This document shows, piece by piece, positions 42,658-51,061 of a stretch of DNA of 64,000 bases (positions within the stretch are counted from its first letter, which is position 1; every line of letters starts with the position of its first letter). The stretch lies in contig JBBRYI010000001.1 of NCBI GenBank assembly GCA_038237805.1, positions 248,001-312,000 of the forward strand. The letters run 5' to 3'. The DNA comes from JBBQFI01 sp038237805 (lineage in GTDB: Bacteria; Verrucomicrobiota; Verrucomicrobiia; Chthoniobacterales; UBA10450). The position numbers and the translations under genes were made by a program. The notes under the pieces were generated by a model. It made no database searches. It was not told where the DNA came from and saw only the letters and a program-made list of their open reading frames with translations.

Positions 42658-43888
42658 GTGCGAGATGCAGTCCGTGCGTTGTTCCCTGCTCCGCATATTG
42701 TGGCCCTCGCGTTTTTGCTGGGCGCAGGGCAAAGCGTCGTGCGCGGCGATACATTGACCTGGAACAACAGCGCCACCGATTTCAACGCGAGTGCGGCCTG
42801 GACGAGCACATCGAACCCGACAGTACATCACGTGCCCGGGATAAACGACACGGCCGATTTTTCCGGACTCGAAATGATTAACCCGAACGTTAGCGCGACG
42901 CTCGCGGTGCAGCGTGTGAGTTTCGGTGCACTTCTTAACGTTGCGAGCGGTTACACATTGATCAGCTCGCCGAATGGGCAGCTCGCCATCGGCACGGGCG
43001 GGATCGATGCGATGAATGTGACCGGCACGAACACGATCTCAGCCTCACTCGTTTTGAATATGAACGAATCAATAACGCAGGTGAGTGGCGGCACGCTGAC
43101 ATCACCGGTCCCACTACCATCGGCGCAACGGGCGGGATGACTTTGACGGTCGGAACCACCGGCGCGAATGGCACGATTAATTTTTCTCCCGGCTCGGTCG
43201 AGCTTGTCGATCAGCTCAGTCTGGTGACCCATGTCGATGTGAATTGGTCAGTGGTCTCGCAGTTAAACGCAGTCGGCAATACCGGCAGAATTACTAAACT
43301 GGGCGCGGCGACACTTAACCTGAGCGGCGCGAATAGTTATGGTGGTCCGACAAACGTCAATGCCGGCACTTTGCTCGCAACTAACTCGATCGGTTCAGCA
43401 ACCAGCAGCGGCCCGGTCTCCGTCAACATAGCGGCACGCTCGGCGGTACGGGAATATTCAGCGGCGCGACAACGATCAACGGCGGCGGCTGGATCACGGG
43501 CGCTAATGTCGGCAGCATCGGCGCGCTCACGTTGCAGAATAATGTGACGTTCTCCGGAACGAGCGGAAACCTTGCGACCTATCTGGTCGATATTGCATCG
43601 GGTGCTAACAATAGCGATCGCCTAACGATTGGCGGCGTCCTCAATCTCACGAACGGATTTGACCAAATCCTGTTCAGCGGCACGCCGGAAGGGACGATCA
43701 GTTATATTGGCTTCACAACCGGAGGAAATACCGGCACATTCGACTTCGGTAGTGCGCCGGCGGGGTACCAATTTATTTACGGCGATAACAATCTCATTCT
43801 CGAGCCCGTTCCAGAACCCTCGACTTGGATTGCCGGCGCGTTGGCGATGGGAGTAGTTGGCTGGAGTCAGCGGCGACGATTCTCGTAA
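42658..43888 (+). pseudogene. PATR (autotransporter beta-strand) PEP-CTERM protein, two frameshifts
   Basis: Three consecutive frames make one protein: signal-like start and DTLTWNNSATDFNASAAWT; then TLTVGTTGANGTINFSPGS with KLGAATLNLSGANSYGG, a PATR repeat; then NVTFSGTSGNLATYLVDIA to a VPEPSTW tail and QRRRF. One missing base near 43100 and one near 43429 would restore a single 400-residue frame. The start is unclear: GTG 42658, or ATG 42665 with a further shift. Pseudogene or assembly indels. Confidence 0.78.
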
Positions 43889-43915
43889 CTCGTTAGGCGC
43901 ACGGCGTAAAGCCAC

Positions 43916-43965
43916 AAGTCAGAGCCTGACGGCAGAAGTCACAGGTCAGCTGTCAGAGAATCAGG
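43916..43965. repeat. 7-bp array (AAGTCAG family)
   Basis: AAGTCAG, AAGTCAC, AGGTCAG, CTGTCAG units between the PATR protein and the small-partner gene. The last array seen in the window. Confidence 0.7.
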
Positions 43966-44155
43966 TCGAATTCTCTTTCGCGGCCTGGCGTTCGCGGCTG
44001 GCGCGTAGATTCAGAGTGAGCGTTTCGGCTTCTTCCAGCCATTCGAGCTTTTCGCGGAAAGTTGTTTGCAGGCCAAGGAGGAGCGTGTGGAGTTCAGCGC
44101 CTTCTGCCGTGCACCATTGCCACCCCGGATGGTTATAGAGTTCTTCCTTCGTCAT
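43961..44155 (-). CDS. Small partner protein of a nucleotidyltransferase (second module)
   Basis: 64 residues. Helix FREKLEWLEEAETLTLNL resembles that of the 27.1 kb small protein. Start overlaps the nucleotidyltransferase stop by four bases. Unrecognised family. Confidence 0.65.
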   Translation of the reverse strand: MTKEELYNHPGWQWCTAEGAELHTLLLGLQTTFREKLEWLEEAETLTLNLRASRERQAAKENST

Positions 44156-44652
44156 CGATGAGGGTCGAGCTTTCGTAGCTGCTGTATGTCTATCAAGTCG
44201 CGATCGCGTCCAGCCTCCGCTTTCATCGCCAGGAGTGTTTCGTAGGAAACGATCAAGGCCAATTCCTCGCCGTAAACGACGTGTCGCACAGCTCTCGCAT
44301 ATTCGCGATCGAAATCAAAGGGCTCATAAACGAAAACATCTATCGGGGTCCTTCGATGGCGGTCGCTCCACAATTTTAGGGCAATCATGTTTTTGTCGCG
44401 TCGCCAGGCCTCACGCAACGCCGGATCAGCGAACTGTTCCGGCGAGACAGGAATGCTCATTTCATAACCAACCTCTTGCAAGGCTTTAAGACCGCGAATG
44501 ACATTGGCCTGCTCCAACCCGATGACCAGATCGACATCGACGGTCAATCGCTCGTATCCGTGCGCATTGACCGCGAGACCGCCGACGATTAGGTAGCGGA
44601 CCTTTGCCTCATTCAATGCGCGAACGATCGCTTCGACGCTGCGAACTTCCAT
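44152..44652 (-). CDS. Nucleotidyltransferase-fold protein (second module)
   Basis: 166 residues: YLIVGGLAVNAHGYERLTVDVDLVI carries GG and DxD, and TPIDVFVYEPF the third acid. Same fold and same coupled layout as the 27.3 kb gene. Heads its own - strand unit. Confidence 0.8.
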   Translation of the reverse strand: MEVRSVEAIVRALNEAKVRYLIVGGLAVNAHGYERLTVDVDLVIGLEQANVIRGLKALQEVGYEMSIPVSPEQFADPALREAWRRDKNMIALKLWSDRHRRTPIDVFVYEPFDFDREYARAVRHVVYGEELALIVSYETLLAMKAEAGRDRDLIDIQQLRKLDPHR

Positions 44653-44877
44653 GCGCGATAGTATTGCACTTCGATGAGCGGTTGGAACAGCGAATTGGGT
44701 CGGCCACCGATTGCTCCGATGCCGTGGTTAGCTACGTCGAATCCATTTTCAGAGATTTTTTTCGCTTCGCTGATTCGGTTCGACCGGTGGTGCCTGCTTC
44801 ACTTGTCAGACTGAAATTAAGTTGTTGGGCGGAATGCACCCTCTGTCGGCGCGGTGCCACGGCAATTGTCTCGAATC

Positions 44878-44907
44878 TATAATCGCTTAAAAAGTGATTT
44901 TCACTTT
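44878..44907 (+). promoter_or_regulatory. TATAAT box and start-proximal palindrome
   Basis: TATAAT at 44878-44883 is a consensus -10. A perfect hairpin AAAGTGA-TTT-TCACTTT follows at 44891-44907, about where transcription would start, and GGGAGGG precedes ATG 44959. No good -35 is seen. The palindrome could be an operator or a 5' mRNA stem. The remainder of the 44653-44958 gap holds nothing recognised. Confidence 0.45.
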
Positions 44908-44958
44908 ACAAGCTCGCCGACTTTTGATCGGATCTGCGCACCTCGGGAGGGAAATGAC

Positions 44959-45498
44959 ATGGGAACTCGAAAGTATCTGGCAACATTAGTGATTGCGACT
45001 GCATTTGCCGCAGCGGCGCAGGCCAGCGTTATCAACATCTCGATGAATCCCGGCACGGGTCAGCCCGCGGCCGATGTGAATAAAGGCCTTCTTGGAAACA
45101 ACAGTCCGCAGACGAACTTCAACTTCCTCCTTCAGCAAATCAGCCTCTACCAAAACTTCAACGGCACGAACCTGCCTGCGCCAACCTTTGCCGGATACTT
45201 TGATGGCTCGAGCAACACTGCGTCGCTGACGGGATTTAGCTACGCCGTGATCCATTATGGCAAAGGTCCGGGTGGGACTGGTCAGGGCGGCGGTGTTGAA
45301 TTTTTCTATCTTAACGGCATGACGGGTAACTTTACGTTTTCTGCCACTGGCCTTGGCCCAAATGGCCGTGGCGGGTTCTCTTCGATTCGGCTTTTTTCGG
45401 CTAACGGTTTTTCTGTGCCAGAAAGCGGAACGACCGTAATGCTACTTTCGGTCGTGCTTCTCGGAATTTTTGGCGCGCGACGCCGGAAGACAGCGTAA
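44959..45498 (+). CDS. Secreted protein with VPDSG-like sorting tail
   Basis: 179 residues from ATG 44959 with a strong ribosome site. Signal peptide MGTRKYLATLVIATAFAAAA then QAS. The C terminus is VPESGTTVMLLSVVLLGIFG followed by ARRRK, very like the VPDSG-CTERM signal known from Verrucomicrobia and different from VPEPSTW of its neighbours. Probably processed by an exosortase-type enzyme and surface-exposed. Confidence 0.82.
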   Translation: MGTRKYLATLVIATAFAAAAQASVINISMNPGTGQPAADVNKGLLGNNSPQTNFNFLLQQISLYQNFNGTNLPAPTFAGYFDGSSNTASLTGFSYAVIHYGKGPGGTGQGGGVEFFYLNGMTGNFTFSATGLGPNGRGGFSSIRLFSANGFSVPESGTTVMLLSVVLLGIFGARRRKTA

Positions 45499-45589
45499 TC
45501 GCTGCGATTTCGTCGTAAAAGCGATAACTCAGACCGCCGCCTTCCGGTCATTGGTTCGCCAGGCAGATACCGGAAGAGCCGTTGAGAAA

Positions 45590-45865
45590 CTATAGAAGCG
45601 GCGAACGCTCAGTGTGAACATCGCGAGGCTTCGCGCTTGCTTGCGAAATAATTTTCGTTACTTCGTCTCGATTGATGCGCGTGGGATCGTAGTAAACAGC
45701 CACTTTGCATTCGTCCAAGCCTAACGAGTCGGCGCGAACGCCGTCGGTCTTGCCAACGGCATCGCGAATGGCTTGTTCCTCGCGCGGGCCAATCGGCTGC
45801 GCGAATTCGATTTCCTCGACGATGTATTCTTCCGCGCCGGAGAGATTTTCTTTTTTGTTTGGCAT
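45590..45865 (-). CDS. HMA-like small protein without CxxC
   Basis: 91 residues. IRDAVGKTDGVRADSLGLDECKVAVYYDPTRINRDEVTKII follows a heavy-metal-associated (ferredoxin-like) fold but the metal-binding CxxC is absent; one Cys remains. Probably a regulatory or degenerate metallochaperone domain. Encoded downstream of lpdA with 38 bases between. Confidence 0.6.
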   Translation of the reverse strand: MPNKKENLSGAEEYIVEEIEFAQPIGPREEQAIRDAVGKTDGVRADSLGLDECKVAVYYDPTRINRDEVTKIISQASAKPRDVHTERSPLL

Positions 45866-45882
45866 GTTGAAATCAAATCGAC

Positions 45883-45903
45883 GGCGCGATGGGCCGTCGC
45901 GCC
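45883..45903 (-). terminator. Hairpin directly after lpdA
   Basis: GGCGCGA and TCGCGCC form a 7-bp GC-rich stem around a 7-base loop right at the lpdA stop. Without a strong T-run it may be a weak terminator or attenuator for the following small gene. Confidence 0.45.
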
Positions 45904-47310
45904 CTATCGATTGACAATATGCAGGGCGCGCTTCTCGACATTGAGCGCGGCTTCCTTGACGGCTTCGCTCAAGGTCGGATGGGAGTGACAGGTGCGACCG
46001 AGATCCTCGGAACTGCCGCCAAATTCCATTACGGAGGCGGCTTCGGCGATAAGTTCGGAGGCGGCGTGTTGCAAAATGTGGGCACCGAGAATGCGATCCG
46101 TTTTCGCGTCCGCGACGAATTTGACCATGCCGTCAAGATCTTCATTGGCGACGGCGCGGCCGTTGGCGCGAAATGGAAATTTGCCGACGCGATAATCGAT
46201 CCCTTTTTCCTTCGCCTGATCTTCGGTCAAACCGACGCCAGCGAGTTCGGGATTTGTGTAAATGATTCCGGGGATGACATCGTAATTTACGTGGCCGGAT
46301 TTCCCGGCGATCAATTCGACGCAGGCGATCCCCTCCTCTTCTGCTTTGTGCGCGAGCATCGGGCCGGCGACGACGTCGCCAATTGCGTATATGCCCTTAA
46401 CGTTGGTGCTAAAGTGGTTGTCGATCTTAATACGTTTTTTGTCGTCGAATTCGACACCGGCTTTCTCCGCGCCGAGGCCTTCGGAGAAAGGTTTGCGCCC
46501 GACGGAAACCAAAATTTTGTCGGCTTCGAATTTCAGTTCTTCGTTTCCTTTCGTTGCGATTGCAGTCGCTCGTCCGTTGTCGATCTTGACCGCGGTTACT
46601 TTGGTCTCGAGATGAAATGTCATTCCCTGCGCGGTGAGCGAACGCTGCAACAGGTTCGAAAGTTCGAGATCGAAACCGAGGGCGATGCGCGGCAAGAATT
46701 CCAGCGTCGTTACTTCGGAGCCGAGCCGGCTCCAGACGGAACCAAGCTCGAGACCGATCGCGCCCGCGCCGACGACGAGCAATTTTTTGGGTGGTTCGGA
46801 AAACGAAAGCGCTTCGGTGCTGCTGACAATGGTTTTCCCATCGAATTTCGCAAACGGCAATTCCACCGGCACACTGCCGGTAGCAATGATGATGTTTTTC
46901 GTTTCGACTTCCTGCGTCTCGCCGCTCGATGATTTCACTGAAACTTTGCCAGGCGCGGCGATCGATCCGAGACCTTCGAACGTCGTCACCTTGTTTGTTT
47001 TCATCAGGGCGCGGACGCCACCGTTCATCGTTTTTACGACTTTGTCTTTGCGCTGAAGCATCTTCGCAAGGTCGACGCGCACGTTGTCGATCACGATGCC
47101 GTGCTTCACTGCTTCTTTTTTTGCGAACATGAAATGGTCGCTCGAAGTCAGAAGCGCTTTGCTCGGAATGCAGCCGATGTTGAGACAGGTGCCGCCAAGT
47201 TCCTTGTCTTTTTCGACGATGGCGGTTTTGAGTCCGAGTTGGCCGGCGCGAATGGCGGCAACATAACCGCCGGGACCTGAGCCGATGATGATGACGTCAA
47301 ATTTTTCCAT
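45904..47310 (-). CDS. lpdA: Dihydrolipoyl dehydrogenase (E3)
   Basis: 468 residues. FAD loop IIIGSGPGGYVAAIRA, redox disulfide Cys42/Cys47 in GGTCLNIGCIPSKALL, NAD loop VVGAGAIGLELGSVW, and C-terminal active-site HSHPTLSEAV. Reoxidises lipoyl groups of 2-oxoacid dehydrogenase complexes with NAD+. Lies 102 bases downstream of the E2 gene in the same direction. Confidence 0.96.
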   Translation of the reverse strand: MEKFDVIIIGSGPGGYVAAIRAGQLGLKTAIVEKDKELGGTCLNIGCIPSKALLTSSDHFMFAKKEAVKHGIVIDNVRVDLAKMLQRKDKVVKTMNGGVRALMKTNKVTTFEGLGSIAAPGKVSVKSSSGETQEVETKNIIIATGSVPVELPFAKFDGKTIVSSTEALSFSEPPKKLLVVGAGAIGLELGSVWSRLGSEVTTLEFLPRIALGFDLELSNLLQRSLTAQGMTFHLETKVTAVKIDNGRATAIATKGNEELKFEADKILVSVGRKPFSEGLGAEKAGVEFDDKKRIKIDNHFSTNVKGIYAIGDVVAGPMLAHKAEEEGIACVELIAGKSGHVNYDVIPGIIYTNPELAGVGLTEDQAKEKGIDYRVGKFPFRANGRAVANEDLDGMVKFVADAKTDRILGAHILQHAASELIAEAASVMEFGGSSEDLGRTCHSHPTLSEAVKEAALNVEKRALHIVNR

Positions 47311-47341
47311 GAGTGAGTATCAATGCGCGCTAGCCATCTGC

Positions 47342-47413
47342 AATGTGGGAGCGGCCTTAGCGCCGCGACGGCTCGGGAGATAAAAATCGGGGCACTGAGG
47401 CCCCTCCCACATT
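47342..47413. repeat. REP-like inverted repeat (GTGGGAG type)
   Basis: Imperfect arms beginning AATGTGGGAG and ending CTCCCACATT, about 25 bases each, around a 20-base loop, between the E2 and E3 genes. Likely a dispersed palindromic element or transcript stabiliser. Confidence 0.65.
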
Positions 47414-48654
47414 TAAAAATCGAGCGACAGTTTCGTCGGATCTTCGATGCATTCTTTCACCTTAATGAGAAACGTGACGCCTTCTTTGCCATCGACGGCG
47501 CGGTGATCGTAGCTGAGTGCGAGGTACATCATTGGACGCGGCTCAACTTTGCCGCCGACGACGACGGCGCGATCCATGATTTTGTGCATGCCGAGAATTC
47601 CGGTTTGTGGCGGATTCAAGATCGGTGTGCTCAGGAGCGAGCCGTAGACGCCGCCGTTTGAAACGGTGAAACTTCCGCCCTGCAAATCTTCGATCTTGAT
47701 TTTGCCTTCGCGCGCTTTCTTCGCGTAATCGGCGATATCGCCTTCCAACGCGGCGAAAGATTTTTTGCCGGCATCACGTATCACGGGGACGATGAGGCCG
47801 CGTTCCGTGCCGACAGCGACGCCGATGTCGTAGAAATGATTTTCTATAAAGTCGTCCCCTTCGATACGACCGTTAAGGCTGGGCACAGTTTTGAGCGCTT
47901 CGACCGCGGCTTTGATGAAGAAGGACATGAAACCAAGTTTGAGTCCGTGTTTTTTCGTGAATGCTTCCTGCGATTTCGCGCGCAATGCCTGCACCGCGCT
48001 CATGTCGCATTCGTTAAAGGTCGTGAGGATGGCGGCGGTGTGTTGCGCCATGACCAGTTGGGCCGCGATCTTCCGGCGCAGTGGCGACATTTTCTTGCGC
48101 GTGAATCGCTCACCTTCCGCGGGAGCGATTGCGTCGGCACGGTCGGCGGCGGTAATACTGCCGGAGGGAGCTTGTGTCCCTCTGTTTTGCGCCGCACCAA
48201 GCGCGTCTCCTTTTGTCAGCCGGCCGCCTTTGCCGCTACCTTTGATTTGCTGCGGATCAATTTTTTCTTCTTCAACGATTCGGCGGACGGCGGGGGGCAA
48301 AACATCTGCTGCAGCCGACCTTCTCTCCTGTGGATCCTCGGCCCTGGTTTGCTTCGCACCGTCTGAATCCGTTTTCTTCGCGCCGTCCGAATCTGTCTTC
48401 TCCGTTACGGGCGCCGTCGCCGAATCATCGATCGTGGCAACAGTCTCGCCGATCTTCACTTCCTGACCTTCCGGGAAATGCGCCGTCAGCACGCCATCCT
48501 TTTCGGCTGTGATCTCGGTCGAGACTTTGTCGGTTTCGAGCGTAAACAACGGCTCGCCAGCTTTAACGAATTCCCCGGACTTCTTGTGCCAGACGGAAAT
48601 CGTTCCGCTGGAGATCGATTCGCCGACGGCCGGGATTTTCACTTCGATGCTCAT
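47413..48654 (-). CDS. sucB: 2-oxoglutarate dehydrogenase E2, dihydrolipoamide succinyltransferase
   Basis: 413 residues. Lipoyl domain with FTLETDKVSTEITAEKDG (lipoyl Lys), a charged repetitive linker (KTDSDGAKKTDSDGAKQTR), a subunit-binding domain LPPAVRRIVEEEKIDPQQI, and the catalytic YDHRAVDGKEGVTFL. Named by the partner sucA at 51-53.8 kb. The linker repeat is 7 residues long. Confidence 0.95.
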   Translation of the reverse strand: MSIEVKIPAVGESISSGTISVWHKKSGEFVKAGEPLFTLETDKVSTEITAEKDGVLTAHFPEGQEVKIGETVATIDDSATAPVTEKTDSDGAKKTDSDGAKQTRAEDPQERRSAAADVLPPAVRRIVEEEKIDPQQIKGSGKGGRLTKGDALGAAQNRGTQAPSGSITAADRADAIAPAEGERFTRKKMSPLRRKIAAQLVMAQHTAAILTTFNECDMSAVQALRAKSQEAFTKKHGLKLGFMSFFIKAAVEALKTVPSLNGRIEGDDFIENHFYDIGVAVGTERGLIVPVIRDAGKKSFAALEGDIADYAKKAREGKIKIEDLQGGSFTVSNGGVYGSLLSTPILNPPQTGILGMHKIMDRAVVVGGKVEPRPMMYLALSYDHRAVDGKEGVTFLIKVKECIEDPTKLSLDF

Positions 48655-48785
48655 GCCGCGTTAAAGTAAGCGCAAGAGAAAGGGCGGGTCGACAAGATTA
48701 AGCGGAGTTTCTGCGAATGGCCGCCTTCGCTACAGCCGTGGCGAGAAAGTTGCTCTTTACCATGCCGTAACGGACTGACCCTGCG

Positions 48786-49826
48786 ATGAGCTTCTTGAAC
48801 CTGTTTTCCCGACAGTCGCGCGCCTGGATTTTTGGCGAGATGGTGGCGCTCGTCCTGGTCATCGGATTTTTCGATTACATCACCGGATACGAAGTCAGCC
48901 TTTTCATTTTCTACGGCTTCCCGATTTTTCTCATCGCGTGGTTCTGCGATAAAAAGCGCTCGCTTTTGACCGCGCTCATCGCCGGAATCACGTGGTGGTG
49001 GGCCGATGTTCAAGCCGGCCATCCTTACAATTACAACTGGCACGAAGGATATGAAACCTGCGTGCGTTTGGGTTTTTTCATTTTCGTGGCGATCGCCAGC
49101 TCGGCTTTGAAAGCGCAACGCTCCGTCGTGGAAGCGCGAATCGCGCTTTTGGAACATACCCACCAACTGGAAACCGAGATCATTGGAATCAGCGAACGCG
49201 AACAACGCCGCATTGGTCAGGATTTGCACGACGGCCTTTGTCAATTTCTGGCCGGGATCGGTTGTGCGGCGGCATCGCTGCGAGGTGACCTCGCGAAAAT
49301 GAAATTGCATGCGGAAGCGCACGTTGCGGATGAGCTGGCCACGCTTTTACAGGATGCGGTCGTGCAGACACGAAATCTCGCGCGCGGACTGGTGCCTTTA
49401 AAAATGGACGAGGTGGGGCTCGCCTGTGCGCTGGAAGAATTGACGGTGTCGATTACGCGCCTCACCGGCACGCCATGTCTGTTTGAGTCGAGTTGCGCCA
49501 CGATCACGCTTGATGATTCCACCGCAATGCACCTTTACCGCATCGCGCAGGAGGCAATCAACAATGCGATGAAGCACGCGAGCGCGCGGCGGATCGTGGT
49601 CTCGTTAGCGGGCGGGGGCTTGGAAGTCACTCTGAAGATCGTAGATGATGGGATTGGGATTTCGAAAACACCAAACACTTCGCGCGGCATGGGGCTCAGT
49701 ATCATGAAGTATCGAGCGCGCTTGTCTGGTGGCGAGTTGCAGGTCGAGGCCCAACCAAGCGGCGGAACGATCGTTCGCTGCGCCGTCCGCCTGGCACAAG
49801 CCGAATTACATGAACGCGCTGCCTGA
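48786..49826 (+). CDS. NarL-type sensor histidine kinase
   Basis: 346 residues. About four N-terminal membrane helices, a short coiled coil, then HisKA_3 box EREQRRIGQDLHDGLCQFLA with His148 as phosphoacceptor, and an HATPase domain (AQEAINNAMKHASARRIVV, DDGIGI, GMGLSIMKYRARLSGG). No extracellular sensor domain is visible beyond the membrane part. Overlaps the regulator gene. Confidence 0.9.
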   Translation: MSFLNLFSRQSRAWIFGEMVALVLVIGFFDYITGYEVSLFIFYGFPIFLIAWFCDKKRSLLTALIAGITWWWADVQAGHPYNYNWHEGYETCVRLGFFIFVAIASSALKAQRSVVEARIALLEHTHQLETEIIGISEREQRRIGQDLHDGLCQFLAGIGCAAASLRGDLAKMKLHAEAHVADELATLLQDAVVQTRNLARGLVPLKMDEVGLACALEELTVSITRLTGTPCLFESSCATITLDDSTAMHLYRIAQEAINNAMKHASARRIVVSLAGGGLEVTLKIVDDGIGISKTPNTSRGMGLSIMKYRARLSGGELQVEAQPSGGTIVRCAVRLAQAELHERAA

Positions 49827-50496
49827 TTCAAAAAAATCGCGCGTCGTCATCATCGAGGATCACCCGATGTTTCGGGAGCGTCTGGCGCATCTCATTAATA
49901 AAGAAGAGGACATGGTCGTCTGTGGCGAGGCAGACAATGCCGCCGATGGCCTGGCTTTGATTCAGAGCGCAAAACCGAGTTTGGCGATTGTCGATATTAC
50001 GCTCAAGGGATCGGGTGGATTGGATTTGCTGAAAGATATTCGTGCGCATGAAATTGAATTGCCGGTGCTTGTTCTTTCCATGCACGATGAATCGCTCTAC
50101 GCAGAACGTGCGTTACGCGCCGGCGCGAAAGGCTACATCACCAAGCACGAAGCCTCAGCCAAAGTCATGACCGCGATTCGCTACGTCCTGCGCGGTGAGA
50201 TTTATCTCGATCAAAGTATCATGGCGCGCATTCTTCGCCGAATTGTTGGCGGCGAGGAAGCTGCGGCGACGCGACCGATCGACCGCCTGACCGACCGCGA
50301 GCTGGCGGTCTTCGAACTGATCGGCGAAGGCCGCACCACCCGGGAGATCGGTGGCCGGCTGCACCTTGGCCTAACGACCATAGACACTTATCGAGCGCGA
50401 ATAAAAGAAAAGCTCGACCTCGAAAACGCCGCCCAGCTTCATGCCGAAGCAAGCAGATGGCTCCAGGAACGCGAGTCCTGCACGGCGACTTTGTAG
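49810..50496 (+). CDS. NarL/FixJ-type response regulator
   Basis: 228 residues from ATG 49810. Receiver RVVIIEDHPMFRERLAHLI with phosphoacceptor Asp62 (LAIVDITLKG), and a LuxR-type HTH RLTDRELAVFELIGEGRTT then LGLTTIDTYRARIKEKL. Partner of the kinase it overlaps by 17 bases. Confidence 0.93.
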   Translation: MNALPDSKKSRVVIIEDHPMFRERLAHLINKEEDMVVCGEADNAADGLALIQSAKPSLAIVDITLKGSGGLDLLKDIRAHEIELPVLVLSMHDESLYAERALRAGAKGYITKHEASAKVMTAIRYVLRGEIYLDQSIMARILRRIVGGEEAAATRPIDRLTDRELAVFELIGEGRTTREIGGRLHLGLTTIDTYRARIKEKLDLENAAQLHAEASRWLQERESCTATL

Positions 50497-50583
50497 CGTT
50501 TTCCACTACATCAAGATAGTGGCTCGTGTAGGGGACCTGCGGCGTTCCGCCTGCTTATTCAGGAATGCGCAATTAAAATTACT

Positions 50584-50982
50584 ATGAACAATATACGTTA
50601 TCGCCGCAGTCAGGGCTTCACCCTGGTCGAAATCATGATCGTGGTCGCGATTATCGCGCTGCTCGCTTCCATCGCTGTGCCCGGTTTTCTACGTGCACGC
50701 AAACGCTCGCAGGCAAGCCGAGTCATAAATGATTTGCGCTTGATTGATGCGGCCATTGATCAGTACGCGATCGAGAATAACAAAATGACCGGCGCAACAG
50801 TGAACACGGCTGACTGGACGGCTTATATGAAGAGAGGGTCAACTCTCTACATGACGGGCAAAGATCTATTCGGCAACGGTTACGGGCCACAAAAGGTTGA
50901 CGATATCCCGGCTGTTCCGACGGCGACTTTCAACGCGCTTTCCGATGTCGCCCCGTCATCCTTCTGGTCGCCTTACAACTAA
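50584..50982 (+). CDS. Type II pseudopilin / type IV pilin-like protein
   Basis: 132 residues. Short basic leader with cleavage at Gly11/Phe12, then FTLVEIMIVVAIIALLASIA and helix LRARKRSQASRVINDLRLID. The C-terminal half is short and contains GSTLYMTGKDLFGNGYGP, a GspG-like tail. No other pilus or secretion genes are near, so it is an orphan pseudopilin. Confidence 0.88.
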   Translation: MNNIRYRRSQGFTLVEIMIVVAIIALLASIAVPGFLRARKRSQASRVINDLRLIDAAIDQYAIENNKMTGATVNTADWTAYMKRGSTLYMTGKDLFGNGYGPQKVDDIPAVPTATFNALSDVAPSSFWSPYN

Positions 50983-51061
50983 AGGGGCGAGCGCTGGACT
51001 GGAAGGGACCTGATGCGAAACCTTCTGATATCCTGAGGGCACAACTAAGCCGATTATTTTT

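Noticed and set aside
2913..43965. CRISPR arrays
   Set aside because: The tandem repeats have 7-base units without spacers, and no cas gene is present.
45889..46932. 347-codon + strand open frame
   Set aside because: Lies wholly antisense to lpdA, which has all catalytic motifs; the frame has no family pattern and reflects codon bias.
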